A stretch of DNA of 64,000 nt, taken from the NCBI GenBank assembly GCA_045617845.1, contig JAZLJL010000014.1:1-64000 (forward strand), in the 5' to 3' direction. The stretch's first letter is position 1. Each line of letters opens with the position of its first letter. The position numbers were made by a program, and so were the translations under genes. Shown here one piece after another: positions 24,531-32,948 of this stretch. Origin of the DNA: UBA1181 sp045617845 (lineage in GTDB: Bacteria; Bacteroidota; Bacteroidia; Bacteroidales; Paludibacteraceae). Below the pieces are notes generated by a model. It saw only the letters and a program-made list of their open reading frames with translations. It made no database searches and was not told the DNA's origin.

Positions 24531-25895
24531 TTAGATGAGTTTCTCCAATTTGCTGACGTTGTCTGCGATTACTTCATCCGGCAGCACGTAGTTGGTCAAG
24601 TCGCCTGAGATGAATTGGTCGTAGGCTGTCATATCGATCAAGCCGTGACCGGACAAGTTGAAGAGGATAACCTTCTCTTTTCCTTCCTCTTTCGCCTTTT
24701 TCGCTTCGCGGATGGCGGTGGCGATGGCGTGTGAGGATTCTGGTGCCGGAATGATTCCTTCTGATCTGGCGAAGAGGGTAGCTGCCTCGAACGTCTCGAT
24801 TTGAGGGATGTCCACACCTTTCATCATACCGTCTTTGATTAATTGGCTGACGATGGAGCCCGCTCCGTGGTAACGCAATCCGCCTGCGTGGATATGCGCT
24901 GGTGCGAAGTTATGTCCCAATGTGAACATAGGCATCATCGGCGTGTAACCTGCCTCGTCTCCGTAATCGTATTGGAAGATACCTCTGGTCAGCTTAGGGC
25001 AGGAAGCCGGTTCAGCCGCCAAGAACTGGGTCTTCTTTCCGTCGAGGATGTTGTGTCTCATGAACGGGAAGGAGATTCCGCCGAAGTTGGATCCACCGCC
25101 GAAGCAGCCGATGACCACGTCAGGATATTCGCCTGCCATCTCCATCTGTTTCTCCGCCTCAAGACCGATGACGGTCTGGTGGAGTGTCACATGGTTCAAA
25201 ACGCTACCCAACACGTATTTACAGTTTGGTGTCTGCATCGCCAATTCCACAGCCTCCGAGATGGCTGTACCCAAACTACCTTGGTAGTTCGGATTGACGG
25301 TCAGGATATCCTTTCCCGCACGTGTGCTCATACTAGGCGAGGCGATCACTTGCGCGCCGAATGTCTGCATGATGGAGCGGCGGTAAGGCTTTTGGTGGTA
25401 GCTCACTTTTACCATGAAGACCGCCAATTCCAAGCCGAACGCTTTTGCCGCGTAGGAGAGTGCGGCGCCCCATTGTCCCGCACCCGTTTCGGTCGTGATG
25501 TTGGTCACGCCCTCTTTTTTACAGTAGTAGGCTTGCGCCAATGCGGAGTTCAATTTGTGTGAACCGATTGGGCTGACGCTCTCGTTCTTGAAGTAGATGT
25601 GCGCTGGGGTGTCCAGTGCCTTCTCCAAGCCGTATGCTCTCACCAATGGGGTGGAACGGTAGTTCTTGTAGAGGTCGCGCACCTCTTCCGGAATGTCGAT
25701 CCAAGCGTCGGTCGTGTTCAATTCCTGTTCTGAACATGCCCTGTTGAAGACAACGCACATCTCGTCGAGCGTCATTGGCTTCTTCGTTTTAGGGTTCAAC
25801 ATCGGAAGTGGCTTGTTCTTCATGTCAGCCACAATGTTATACCATTGCGTTGGTATCTCGTTTTCCGTCAAGAAAAATCTTTTCTGTTTTTCCAT
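24531..25895 (-). CDS. trpB: tryptophan synthase beta chain, TrpB2 type
   Basis: The 454-residue PLP enzyme joins indole and serine to make tryptophan. The lysine region reads SVSPIGSHKLNSALAQAYY, followed by TETGAGQWGAALSYAAKAFG and the phosphate-binding FGGGSNFGG. The extended N-terminus (TENEIPTQWYNIVADM) and length (about 450 rather than about 395 residues) mark it as the TrpB2 subfamily, which commonly stands alone without TrpA. No other trp gene is in the window. Upstream lies a complete leader-peptide attenuator with three Trp codons, which strongly supports a true role in tryptophan supply rather than a side activity such as serine deamination. The ATG at 25895 follows the attenuator by about 30 nt. 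Confidence 0.93.
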   Translation of the reverse strand: MEKQKRFFLTENEIPTQWYNIVADMKNKPLPMLNPKTKKPMTLDEMCVVFNRACSEQELNTTDAWIDIPEEVRDLYKNYRSTPLVRAYGLEKALDTPAHIYFKNESVSPIGSHKLNSALAQAYYCKKEGVTNITTETGAGQWGAALSYAAKAFGLELAVFMVKVSYHQKPYRRSIMQTFGAQVIASPSMSTRAGKDILTVNPNYQGSLGTAISEAVELAMQTPNCKYVLGSVLNHVTLHQTVIGLEAEKQMEMAGEYPDVVIGCFGGGSNFGGISFPFMRHNILDGKKTQFLAAEPASCPKLTRGIFQYDYGDEAGYTPMMPMFTLGHNFAPAHIHAGGLRYHGAGSIVSQLIKDGMMKGVDIPQIETFEAATLFARSEGIIPAPESSHAIATAIREAKKAKEEGKEKVILFNLSGHGLIDMTAYDQFISGDLTNYVLPDEVIADNVSKLEKLI

Positions 25896-25925
25896 TTGAT
25901 TATGTTATTTAATTATTTCTTACTA

Positions 25926-25971
25926 GTTGAAATAAAAAAGAAAAACCGCAGACCTTGGAGGCATGCGGTTT
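25926..25971 (-). terminator. trp attenuator terminator
   Basis: On the minus strand an 8-bp stem (25964-25971 with 25943-25950) continues through a short internal mismatch into a 3-bp inner CCT/AGG helix and is followed by a U-rich tract (25942 down to 25926). It stands between the trp leader peptide and trpB, about 30 nt before the trpB start, so it must be read through or prevented for trpB to be expressed. Confidence 0.85.
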
Positions 25972-26034
25972 CGTATTTTGTTCGAACAATGAATAACGTC
26001 GACTTACTGATCCTCCATTTGAATTAGGACCAGC
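25943..26034 (-). promoter_or_regulatory. trp attenuator: competing leader hairpins
   Basis: In the minus-strand leader, segment 1 (CTGGTCCT, within the last Trp codons of the leader peptide, about 26026-26033) can pair with segment 2 (AGGATCAG, about 26007-26014) over 8 bp with one G-U. Segment 2 with its 5' flank (TGGAGG, 26012-26017) can instead pair with segment 3 (CCTCCA, 25956-25961), which lies inside the terminator. The 1:2 and 2:3 pairings share bases and are exclusive, the classic attenuator logic: a ribosome stalled on Trp codons covers segment 1, frees segment 2, and 2:3 blocks the terminator. Confidence 0.75.
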
Positions 26035-26071
26035 GCCACCAACGTCTGATATTGTTCTTCGAATTATTCAT
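26024..26071 (-). CDS. trpL: trp leader peptide
   Basis: A 15-codon reading frame encodes MNNSKNNIRRWWRWS and ends in TAA just before the attenuator hairpins. Three of the last five residues are Trp (TGG TGG CGC TGG), a density far above chance, and it is located 130-175 nt upstream of trpB on the same strand. The Trp codons overlap the first arm of the leader hairpin. Together with the downstream terminator this identifies a ribosome-mediated tryptophan attenuation system. No closely matching TAnnTTTG box precedes it; TTACTTTG at about 26099-26106 is one base off. Confidence 0.85.
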   Translation of the reverse strand: MNNSKNNIRRWWRWS

Positions 26072-26307
26072 TGAAATACTTTTCTTTTTTATTCGATGCA
26101 AAGTAATACTATATTTTCCAAACCTCAAAATGTTTTTTGAAAAAAATAGGATGCCTATGAGGCGTTTTTATTGTTCGTTAGAGAGGGAAATGTATTGTGT
26201 CGCTGTGGTATTGTATTGATTTATAATTATTTACGCAATTACAATCATCCCATATAAGCCGTTTGATGGAGTGTTTGAATAATAAGATAGATGGGGTGAA
26301 TCGGGTG

Positions 26308-26670
26308 TTATTTGTCTCTTTCGTAATTCAGTTCCACGGCTGACGCCTCCATTTTGAATGGGACTGGGGGATGGATTTTCCGCACGGAAGTGCGCATGGA
26401 TTCGATTTGTGGGTATTGTGTGGTGATTGCTTTTTGGATTCTCCAAGCCACGTTTTCGATGAGCTGGGAGGGTTTAGCCATCTCCAGTTTGATGAGTTCG
26501 CAGATTTCGGCGTAATTGATGGCTGCGTTGAGGTTGTCGGTCTGTGCGGCTTCGGAGAAGTCGTAACCGATTTTGAGAGAGACGCTATATTCTCCGCCCA
26601 CGATGTTTTCCGTGGGGATGGCGCCATGGTAGGCGAAGATTTGTAGGTTGTCGAGGATAAGGTAATTCAT
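26308..26670 (-). CDS. folB: dihydroneopterin aldolase
   Basis: The 120-residue FolB enzyme converts 7,8-dihydroneopterin to 6-hydroxymethyl-dihydropterin in folate synthesis. It shows LQIFAYHGAIPTEN at the N-terminus, the DFSEAAQTDNLNAAINYAEI block, LIENVAWRIQ and the C-terminal SVRKIHPPVPFKMEASAVEL with the conserved K-PP motif. Length and order match the family. It overlaps the stop of rsmD by 4 nt and is the last gene of a four-gene minus-strand operon (28724 to 26308). Confidence 0.93.
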   Translation of the reverse strand: MNYLILDNLQIFAYHGAIPTENIVGGEYSVSLKIGYDFSEAAQTDNLNAAINYAEICELIKLEMAKPSQLIENVAWRIQKAITTQYPQIESMRTSVRKIHPPVPFKMEASAVELNYERDK

Positions 26671-27209
26671 TCCGCTGTTTTTTGGAAAAAGGTGAAGTTC
26701 ACATGGCCGTACTTCCTATGTTCGAGGAAGTTGGGATGGTTTTCGAAACTGAATTCCTTCGGGTGTTCCAATATCAGGATTCCATCGTTGTTCAGCAGGT
26801 CGTTTTGGAACACGAGGTCGGGGATTTCCTTGAGGCGAGGATGGTCGTAAGGCGGGTCGGCGAAGACCATGTCGAATTTGGACCCGCACCTCTCCACGTA
26901 TTTGAAGGTGTCTCCCTTGATGGCGTTGATTTCGTCGGCGTGGAGTTCTGATAGTGTCTTTTTGATGAAAGCGTAGTTGATGGAGTTCATCTCTATCAGT
27001 GTGACGCTTGGGCAACCTCTGGAGGCGAATTCCAGGCTGATGCTTCCGGTACCGCCGAACATGTCCAGTACTCTGGTCTCTTCGAAGTCGATACGGTTGT
27101 TGAGTATGTCGAATAGTGCCTCCTTCGCCACGTCGGTTGTGGGGCGGGCCTTTAGGTTTTTGGGAGGCGAGAAATGTTTCCCTTTGTATTTTCCGCTAAC
27201 TATACGCAT
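26667..27209 (-). CDS. rsmD: 16S rRNA (guanine966-N2)-methyltransferase
   Basis: The 180-residue RsmD methyltransferase opens with RIVSGKYKGKHFSPPKNLKARPTTDVAKEALFDIL, has the SAM-binding LDMFGGTGSISLEFASRGC, and the catalytic DPPYDHP motif. It methylates G966 of 16S rRNA in the small subunit. It overlaps the DUF3822 gene by 10 nt upstream and folB by 4 nt downstream, so all three are translationally coupled. The pairing of DUF3822 with rsmD is common in Bacteroidales. Confidence 0.95.
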   Translation of the reverse strand: MRIVSGKYKGKHFSPPKNLKARPTTDVAKEALFDILNNRIDFEETRVLDMFGGTGSISLEFASRGCPSVTLIEMNSINYAFIKKTLSELHADEINAIKGDTFKYVERCGSKFDMVFADPPYDHPRLKEIPDLVFQNDLLNNDGILILEHPKEFSFENHPNFLEHRKYGHVNFTFFQKTAE

Positions 27210-28036
27210 GCCGGTAAGTCGAAAAGTATGGATTGTTTATTGCAGATGTCGGCTTTCGCGAATAGTTTCCCCAATTCGATGTTGGGGTGCGTGTCGACTT
27301 TGATATTGCTCACATATTTGGAGAGTTTACCCACGGCGTTGTCTTTCTCCGTCAACTCTCCCCGCAAAGTGATTTTTGCTTTGTATGGGTCTAATTTGAG
27401 TTGGTCGAAGACGTTCAATGTGAAATAGAGGAACTCTTCGTCGTTTTTACGGGGGAAGGTGTTGGCCATCTGTAGGGTGTTGTCTTTGACAACCACGATG
27501 TCCGAAAAATTGTTTCCCATGTATATGCCGACAGATTCTTCTCCGGTCTCCTTGTTGCGCATCATGGTTTGGGTGGCGAGTATGCTTTGCCTATGGATGA
27601 AGCGTATGGAGGGGAACCTATCTGACAGCAAATCGGCGAGTTCTGTCCGGACTCCATGGAGGAGGATGGCGTCGCAGAACTCCAAGGGGTCTTGCGCCAC
27701 TTTGGCTGTGGCTGTGTCTCCGTCGGTGCTGAACTTCCAATAGGCTTGTTTGTCGGTTTCGTTGAATACGGCGGAAGGCATGAGGGTGTATTCCCTATTG
27801 TCGTTGAGGAAGATGGTCTCGCTGTATTTCCGTCGTAGCGAATCCAGCTTGTTGATTTGCTCGGAGAATTGTTGGAGGGGACTTTTCCCGTTTTCCGCTA
27901 TGCGGCAAAAATAGAGAGGGCGCCTTTCCTTATGGGAAGCCACGACAAAACAAAATCCATCCGGCAACAACCGAATGGATAATGTATGATTAGGCGAATT
28001 CGCCGGGTCGAAGGATGACTCCGCTATTTCGATCAT
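27200..28036 (-). CDS. DUF3822 family protein
   Basis: The 278-residue cytosolic protein matches DUF3822, a Bacteroidota family with an actin-like/ASKHA-type strand pattern: SIRLLPDGFCFVVAS at the N-terminus, YTLMPSAVFNETDKQAYWKF in the middle, and GIYMGNNFSDIVVVKDNTLQMANTF followed by EEFLYFTLNVFDQL. Function is not established; its fixed position before rsmD hints at a link to ribosome maturation or expression coupling (inference). It starts 4 bp after the preceding gene of the same operon. Confidence 0.8.
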   Translation of the reverse strand: MIEIAESSFDPANSPNHTLSIRLLPDGFCFVVASHKERRPLYFCRIAENGKSPLQQFSEQINKLDSLRRKYSETIFLNDNREYTLMPSAVFNETDKQAYWKFSTDGDTATAKVAQDPLEFCDAILLHGVRTELADLLSDRFPSIRFIHRQSILATQTMMRNKETGEESVGIYMGNNFSDIVVVKDNTLQMANTFPRKNDEEFLYFTLNVFDQLKLDPYKAKITLRGELTEKDNAVGKLSKYVSNIKVDTHPNIELGKLFAKADICNKQSILFDLPACV

Positions 28037-28040
28037 AAGA

Positions 28041-28724
28041 TTACTCCCAGTTTCCTGAGTTATTGTTTGGTGAAGAAATGTCGCCCACTTTCAAACCTGC
28101 GAATTTAGTAAGTGTTTTCGCTTTTGCGTTGAGGTTGACGATTTCTTGTTTGTTCAAACCGTTCAAGTATGTGTCGTAAGGGACGCTAGCTTCGAACAAT
28201 GGAACAACGACTTGTGATTTGGTGGTGAACATTGTAGCCTTCAAATCAAATTTAGCTTGGCCATTGGTGAAAGGAACCAAGTCGAGCGTGTCTGCGTTGA
28301 AGTTAGCTCCGAAGATGGATGCCTTCACGCTTACGAAGTTGGTATCACGACGGAAATTGGTCATGAAGGAATCGTAATCGCCGATGCCATATTTAGATGC
28401 GTCCTCAGGCAACAATTGGAGAGCGATCTCTTCAGTCAAGCCTAATTTCAATTGTTCATCGGTCAATTCACCCTTTTTTGCGACTTTAGGAATCACACCG
28501 TTATTGATGAAGTAGATCAAATCGCTCATTTTATCCGCATATTTTTCGTTTGCCTCGCAATATGCGATTTGGGCTTTACGGATATTGACCAATTTCTCGA
28601 TGACAACTTGGTCGCGGCTAGCTTTTTCTTCTTCGAATTCAATTGGGTTTTTCACACTTCTATAGCACATGTACGCTAAAAGAACTGAAGCGACGGCTAA
28701 AAGGGCTATAATTACGTTTTTCAT
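28041..28724 (-). CDS. membrane-anchored hypothetical protein
   Basis: The 227-residue protein has one N-terminal membrane anchor (MKNVIIALLAVASVLLAYMCY), then a charged helical stalk (EEEKASRDQVVIEKLVNIRKAQIAYCEANEKY) and a soluble periplasmic domain. The residues after the anchor resemble the post-pilin helix of type IV pilin-like proteins (IRKAQIAY), but no prepilin cleavage motif is seen. No family name is certain. The start at 28724 places the anchor at the N-terminus; the longer frame to 28763 reaches into the promoter box at 28768-28775. First gene of the operon with DUF3822, rsmD and folB. Confidence 0.7.
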   Translation of the reverse strand: MKNVIIALLAVASVLLAYMCYRSVKNPIEFEEEKASRDQVVIEKLVNIRKAQIAYCEANEKYADKMSDLIYFINNGVIPKVAKKGELTDEQLKLGLTEEIALQLLPEDASKYGIGDYDSFMTNFRRDTNFVSVKASIFGANFNADTLDLVPFTNGQAKFDLKATMFTTKSQVVVPLFEASVPYDTYLNGLNKQEIVNLNAKAKTLTKFAGLKVGDISSPNNNSGNWE

Positions 28725-28767
28725 ATTATTAAAATAATTATTTTTGTTTCGATTTTTATTCAAAGCA

Positions 28768-28775
28768 CAAAAATA
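28768..28775 (-). promoter_or_regulatory. -7 box (TATTTTTG) of the rsmD-folB operon
   Basis: An exact TAnnTTTG match on the minus strand in the 104-bp gap between divergent genes, placing a transcript start near 28761 and a leader of about 37 nt. Confidence 0.55.
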
Positions 28776-28828
28776 AAAAAAAAGGTTTTAACAAGGTGTT
28801 TAATCCTAAGTTATTTTAAAAAAAAGTG

Positions 28829-30217
28829 ATGAAACGCTTCCTTTCGGACAAAATCAGAACTGCATTTGAGCATGAGCCTACTTCCCAACAGGGTGAACTG
28901 ATCGAGGCGTTAAGTTCTTTTGTGGTGGATGGGTTGGACCATCTTTTCCTTTTGAAGGGATATGCGGGCACGGGAAAGACGTCGGTCGTCTCCGCCTTGA
29001 TCAAGGTGATGGACGAGCTGGAACAGCCTGTTGTCTTGATGGCGCCGACGGGTCGTGCCGCTAAGGTGTTGGCGTCGTATTCCGGTCATCATGCCTACAC
29101 CATCCATAAGAAGATTTACCGTCAAAGGGTGGGAGGGAGCGTCGATGACGATTTCTCTTTGAATGTCAATCTGCATAAACATACGCTTTTCATTGTCGAC
29201 GAGGCCTCTATGTTGGCGAATGCGGGTGATTCCGCTTTCGGCACGGGGAACCTTTTGGATGACTTGATGACTTATGTCTATGGCGGAGATGGCTGCCGCG
29301 TCGTCTTGGTGGGCGATACCGCGCAGTTGCCTCCGGTAGGTCAGGCTGAGAGTCCCGCCTTGTGTTCCGATTTCATGATGGGTTATGGCTTCCCTGTGGA
29401 TGAGTATGTGTTGACCGATGTGGTGAGGCAGGCGAACGAGTCGGGCATCTTATACAATGCGACGAGCCTACGGTTGATGTTGATGCAGGGGTTCGAGGGC
29501 GCGTTCCCTAAGGTGGATATGGATTTCCCTGACATCAAGAAGGTGTCGGGTGAGGATCTTATAGAGGAGATCTCTTCCGCTTACGGACGTGATGGAATGG
29601 ACGAGTCGATCATCATCTCGCGATCGAATAAGCGTACCAATATCTTCAACGAGGGTATCCGTAATAGGATTTTGTACCGTGAGGAGGATTTCTCTTCGGG
29701 TGATTGGGTGATGGTGGTCAAGAACAACTACTTCTGGGCGAAGCAGACGGATGGCAAGCTGGATTTCATCGCGAACGGCGACATCGCCGAGGTGCGCAGG
29801 ACACGCAGGCGGAGCGACGTGTATGGTTTCCATTTCGCGGAGGCGACGCTCTATTTCCCTGATTACGATATTGAGATCGAGGCGAAGATTTTGTTGGATA
29901 CGCTCCGTAGCGAATCGCCTTCGCTCACCTATGAGGAGAGCAACCGCCTCTTCCAAGCGGTGCAGGAGGATTATATGCACATAGGCAATAAGCGGGAGCG
30001 CATGAAACAGATGAGGGAGGATCCTTTCCTGAACGCGCTGCAGCTGAAGTTCGCTTATGCCGTCACTTGCCATAAGGCGCAGGGTGGACAGTGGTCTAAT
30101 GTTTTCTTGGACAAGGGTTATGTGACGGAGGAGATGGTGAACGCCGAGTATCTCCGTTGGCTCTACACCGCCTTCACGCGGGCCACGAAAAAATTATATT
30201 TGATTAATTGGGACTGA
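28829..30217 (+). CDS. RecD2/Dda-like superfamily 1 DNA helicase
   Basis: The 462-residue ATPase belongs to the SF1B helicases of RecD2/Dda type. Walker A is LKGYAGTGKTSVV, then VLMAPTGRAAKVLAS with the HTIHKKIYR-type motif Ib (YTIHKKIYR), Walker B LFIVDEAS, motif III VVLVGDTAQLPPVG and the C-terminal KFAYAVTCHKAQGGQW followed by RWLYTAFTRATKKLYL. These enzymes unwind DNA 5' to 3' in repair and recombination. The size corresponds to the compact helicase core without the long RecD2 N-terminal extension. A GTG at 28826 precedes the ATG at 28829; ATG is used. Confidence 0.9.
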   Translation: MKRFLSDKIRTAFEHEPTSQQGELIEALSSFVVDGLDHLFLLKGYAGTGKTSVVSALIKVMDELEQPVVLMAPTGRAAKVLASYSGHHAYTIHKKIYRQRVGGSVDDDFSLNVNLHKHTLFIVDEASMLANAGDSAFGTGNLLDDLMTYVYGGDGCRVVLVGDTAQLPPVGQAESPALCSDFMMGYGFPVDEYVLTDVVRQANESGILYNATSLRLMLMQGFEGAFPKVDMDFPDIKKVSGEDLIEEISSAYGRDGMDESIIISRSNKRTNIFNEGIRNRILYREEDFSSGDWVMVVKNNYFWAKQTDGKLDFIANGDIAEVRRTRRRSDVYGFHFAEATLYFPDYDIEIEAKILLDTLRSESPSLTYEESNRLFQAVQEDYMHIGNKRERMKQMREDPFLNALQLKFAYAVTCHKAQGGQWSNVFLDKGYVTEEMVNAEYLRWLYTAFTRATKKLYLINWD

Positions 30218-30264
30218 AAAACAAGTTTGGTTTTGTCGGCCATATTCAGTGTTTAGGGTTAACT

Positions 30265-30300
30265 ACCCAATAAAAATACAATTTATTTGGGGGTGTTTTT
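30265..30300 (+). terminator. probable terminator after the helicase gene
   Basis: A 9-bp stem with one bulged T (30266-30274 with 30282-30291) and a 7-nt loop is followed by GTGTTTTT. Confidence 0.5.
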
Positions 30301-30381
30301 GCCCTGAAACTTTCGCGTAAAAAGCTATCAGTTATTTATAAAGAATGATTATCTTGCCGCCAAATCAGTTGATAGACACAT

Positions 30382-31062
30382 ATGAAAATTCTCGTTGTGG
30401 AAGATGAACCGTCTTTATGTGAGGTGGTTTCGAAAACGCTTGAAAATGAGGGACATGTAGTCGAAAAGGCAATGTCAAGGAGTGAGGCTCAGGATAAGTT
30501 GGCGGGATATAGGTATGACTGCATCTTGCTGGACGTGATGTTACCGGATGGTAATGGTCTAGATTTGTTGCGCGAATTAAAGCAAGCCAATAGAAGGGAA
30601 AACGTTATCGTCGTTTCCGCCAAGGATTCTTTGGAAGATAAGGTGGCCGGTTTGGATTACGGGGCGGATGATTATCTCTCTAAGCCGTTCCATTTAGCGG
30701 AATTGTCCGCTCGGATTAAAAGTGTCGCGAGACGTAGTCAAGGCGGTGGTATGCGTGGCTTTTCTTTGGGAAATGTCTATTTGGACCCTGAGAGTTTCAG
30801 ACTTTGGGTGGATGGGAAGGAAATAGCTCTCTTAAAAAAGGAGTTTAATATCTTGTCTTATTTTATGCAACGGCCTAACCACGTAATAGACAAGTCCGTA
30901 TTGGCGGAGTCTGTATGGGGGGACCATGCCGATCAGTCGGACGATTTCCATTATGTCTATGCGCAGATGAAGAATCTGAGGCGTAAGCTGGTTGGGTCGG
31001 GCGCTTCTGTTGAGATCGTTTCCATATATGGTTTCGGGTATAAATTAGTGGAAAGGCAATAG
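30382..31062 (+). CDS. OmpR-family response regulator
   Basis: The 226-residue response regulator has a receiver domain (residues 1-115) with phospho-acceptor Asp51 in CILLDVMLPDGNG and the conserved Lys101 in LSKPFH, joined to a winged-helix DNA-binding domain (about 130-225) containing LLKKEFNILSYFMQRPNHVI and SIYGFGYKLV. It is followed 1 bp later by its histidine kinase. Likely targets are the genes just downstream (a PepSY-like protein and an outer-membrane protein), by position only. Confidence 0.93.
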   Translation: MKILVVEDEPSLCEVVSKTLENEGHVVEKAMSRSEAQDKLAGYRYDCILLDVMLPDGNGLDLLRELKQANRRENVIVVSAKDSLEDKVAGLDYGADDYLSKPFHLAELSARIKSVARRSQGGGMRGFSLGNVYLDPESFRLWVDGKEIALLKKEFNILSYFMQRPNHVIDKSVLAESVWGDHADQSDDFHYVYAQMKNLRRKLVGSGASVEIVSIYGFGYKLVERQ

Positions 31063-31063
31063 T

Positions 31064-32338
31064 ATGAAACTTATTTATAGGCTGGCCATACGTCTTTCTT
31101 TGGTGTTGTTGCCTTTATTAGCCCTATGGTCTGTATTCTTCTATTACAGAATGATTTCGGAAATTAACGACGAGACGGATGATGCTTTGGAGGATTATTC
31201 GGAATCATTAATCATCAGGATGTTGGCTACGGAACAGCTCCCGGATTTGGGTGATGGCTCTAATAATAGTTATTCAATCGTTCCTGTTAGTGAGTCTTAT
31301 GCGCAAACCCATCCTCATATCGAGTATCATGACGAAGATGTCTATTTACCGGAGAAGGAGGAGACTGAACCTGCGCGCGTCATGAGTGTCATTTTTATGG
31401 ACAAGAACGAGCGTTATTATGAGTTGAAAGTGATGACGCCTACTTTTGAGAGGGATGACTTGTTGAATACTGTGCTGATAGGTGTTCTCGTTGTATATTT
31501 CGGAATCCTTCTGAGTGTTCTGATTGTCTCCTTGATCGTTTTCCACAAAAGTTTATCTCCTTTCTATGACTTATTGAAATGGCTGGACGAATATTTGCCC
31601 GGACATAGGATGAGACCGTTGGATATTAAGACGGACGTGCTGGAGTTTAATAAATTGAATACGGCCGTCAGTGAAGCGTTCGGACGATCGGATGAGCTGC
31701 ATGAACGTCAGAAACAATTCATCGGCAATGTTTCTCATGAGCTACAGACTCCTTTGGCTGTTATGGGGAACCGTATGGAATGGATGATGGACCAACTTGA
31801 TTTGAACGAATCACAAATGACCGAGTTGTACAAACTGCGTCAAACGCTGGCTAGTGCGGTCCGATTGAATAAGACTTTGCTCATGCTCGCCAAGATTGAG
31901 GACAAACAATACCCTGATTCACGACCCATTGATCTAGTGCTCCTGTTGGAAGGACTTTGTGAGGACTTTGAGGAGATTTATGCCGATAGGGGTATTCGCT
32001 GTGTAAAGACTTTTCTTCCTTCTTTTATTGTGCGGATGAATGATACTTTGGCCTCTGTCCTTTTGTCCAATCTCATCAAGAACGCGTTCACCCACACGGA
32101 GAATGGCGGTTCAATCAACATTATGATGACGGCGCATTCCCTTGTGTTTTCTAATTCGGGTGTCCGGACTTTGGATGGGAAGCGGATATTCGATAGATTC
32201 TATAAGGGAGATGGGGCTAGCGATTCCTCTGGTTTGGGGCTTTCGCTTGTCAAAGCTATTTGTGAGATGTATGATATCCGTCTGACGTACGACTTTTCGG
32301 ATTCCATCCACCGGTTCTCGCTTACATGGTCTGACTAA
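31064..32338 (+). CDS. sensor histidine kinase
   Basis: The 424-residue membrane kinase has spans near residues 8-28 and 138-162 enclosing a periplasmic sensor of about 110 residues. The dimerisation/H-box is KQFIGNVSHELQTPLAV with His225. The ATPase domain shows the N-box LLSNLIKNAFTHTENGG and a G-box SSGLGLSLVKAICEMY. The N- and G-boxes are short but intact, as in Bacteroidetes RprX-like kinases. One base separates it from the regulator gene. The signal is unknown. Confidence 0.92.
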   Translation: MKLIYRLAIRLSLVLLPLLALWSVFFYYRMISEINDETDDALEDYSESLIIRMLATEQLPDLGDGSNNSYSIVPVSESYAQTHPHIEYHDEDVYLPEKEETEPARVMSVIFMDKNERYYELKVMTPTFERDDLLNTVLIGVLVVYFGILLSVLIVSLIVFHKSLSPFYDLLKWLDEYLPGHRMRPLDIKTDVLEFNKLNTAVSEAFGRSDELHERQKQFIGNVSHELQTPLAVMGNRMEWMMDQLDLNESQMTELYKLRQTLASAVRLNKTLLMLAKIEDKQYPDSRPIDLVLLLEGLCEDFEEIYADRGIRCVKTFLPSFIVRMNDTLASVLLSNLIKNAFTHTENGGSINIMMTAHSLVFSNSGVRTLDGKRIFDRFYKGDGASDSSGLGLSLVKAICEMYDIRLTYDFSDSIHRFSLTWSD

Positions 32339-32457
32339 AATAATTTTTCAGAAAAAAATTCTCCATTAGTGACAAATTTCAAATTCATTTTACATTCTAG
32401 TGTGATATTTGTGATGTGAATTTTAATTGAATGTTTAATATTTAAATTGTTACTGTT

Positions 32458-32910
32458 ATGAGAATTATTGTAAAAAGATTATTGTTTGTATTAGGATGTA
32501 TTTCTTTTTTGAGTGTAACCCCTGTAAGTGCGGATACGCAGAAACCTATTACTGTGGATCAATTGCCTAAAGAGTCGCAGTCTTTCATAAAGCAGTATTT
32601 CCCGAATGAGAAGATTGCCTTGGTCTCTATGGAGAAAGATTTTTTGGAGACTACCTATAAGGTGATTTTTTCCAATAGCACAAAGGTTGAGTTCAGGAAA
32701 GATGGAGAATGGAAGGAAGTCGATTGTAAATTTTTATCGGTTCCGACGGGTATCATCCCTGATGGAATAGAAAAAAAGGTGAAAGATCTTTATCCGACGC
32801 TCAATATTGTCGAGATTGATAAGTCGAAAAGGGATTATGAAGTGAAATTGTCTTCGGGAATGGAGCTGACATTCGATCTGAAGAACAATTTGATTGAGAT
32901 AGATGATTGA
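32458..32910 (+). CDS. periplasmic PepSY-like domain protein
   Basis: The 150-residue exported protein has a signal peptide ending near SVTPVSADT and two PepSY-like repeats. The first begins ITVDQLPKESQSFIKQYFPN and the second SVPTGIIPDGIEKKVKDLYP, each with the alternating strand pattern YKVIFSNSTKVEF / YEVKLSSGMELTF. This is the small PepSY-like (beta-lactamase-inhibitor-fold) family frequent in Bacteroidales, often found beside two-component systems. The function is unproven. It is 119 bp downstream of the kinase; an imperfect -7 box (GATATTTG) lies near 32404. Confidence 0.8.
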   Translation: MRIIVKRLLFVLGCISFLSVTPVSADTQKPITVDQLPKESQSFIKQYFPNEKIALVSMEKDFLETTYKVIFSNSTKVEFRKDGEWKEVDCKFLSVPTGIIPDGIEKKVKDLYPTLNIVEIDKSKRDYEVKLSSGMELTFDLKNNLIEIDD

Positions 32911-32948
32911 TTGTAAATGACGTTCATACCCTTTTTGAAAGTATGCTT

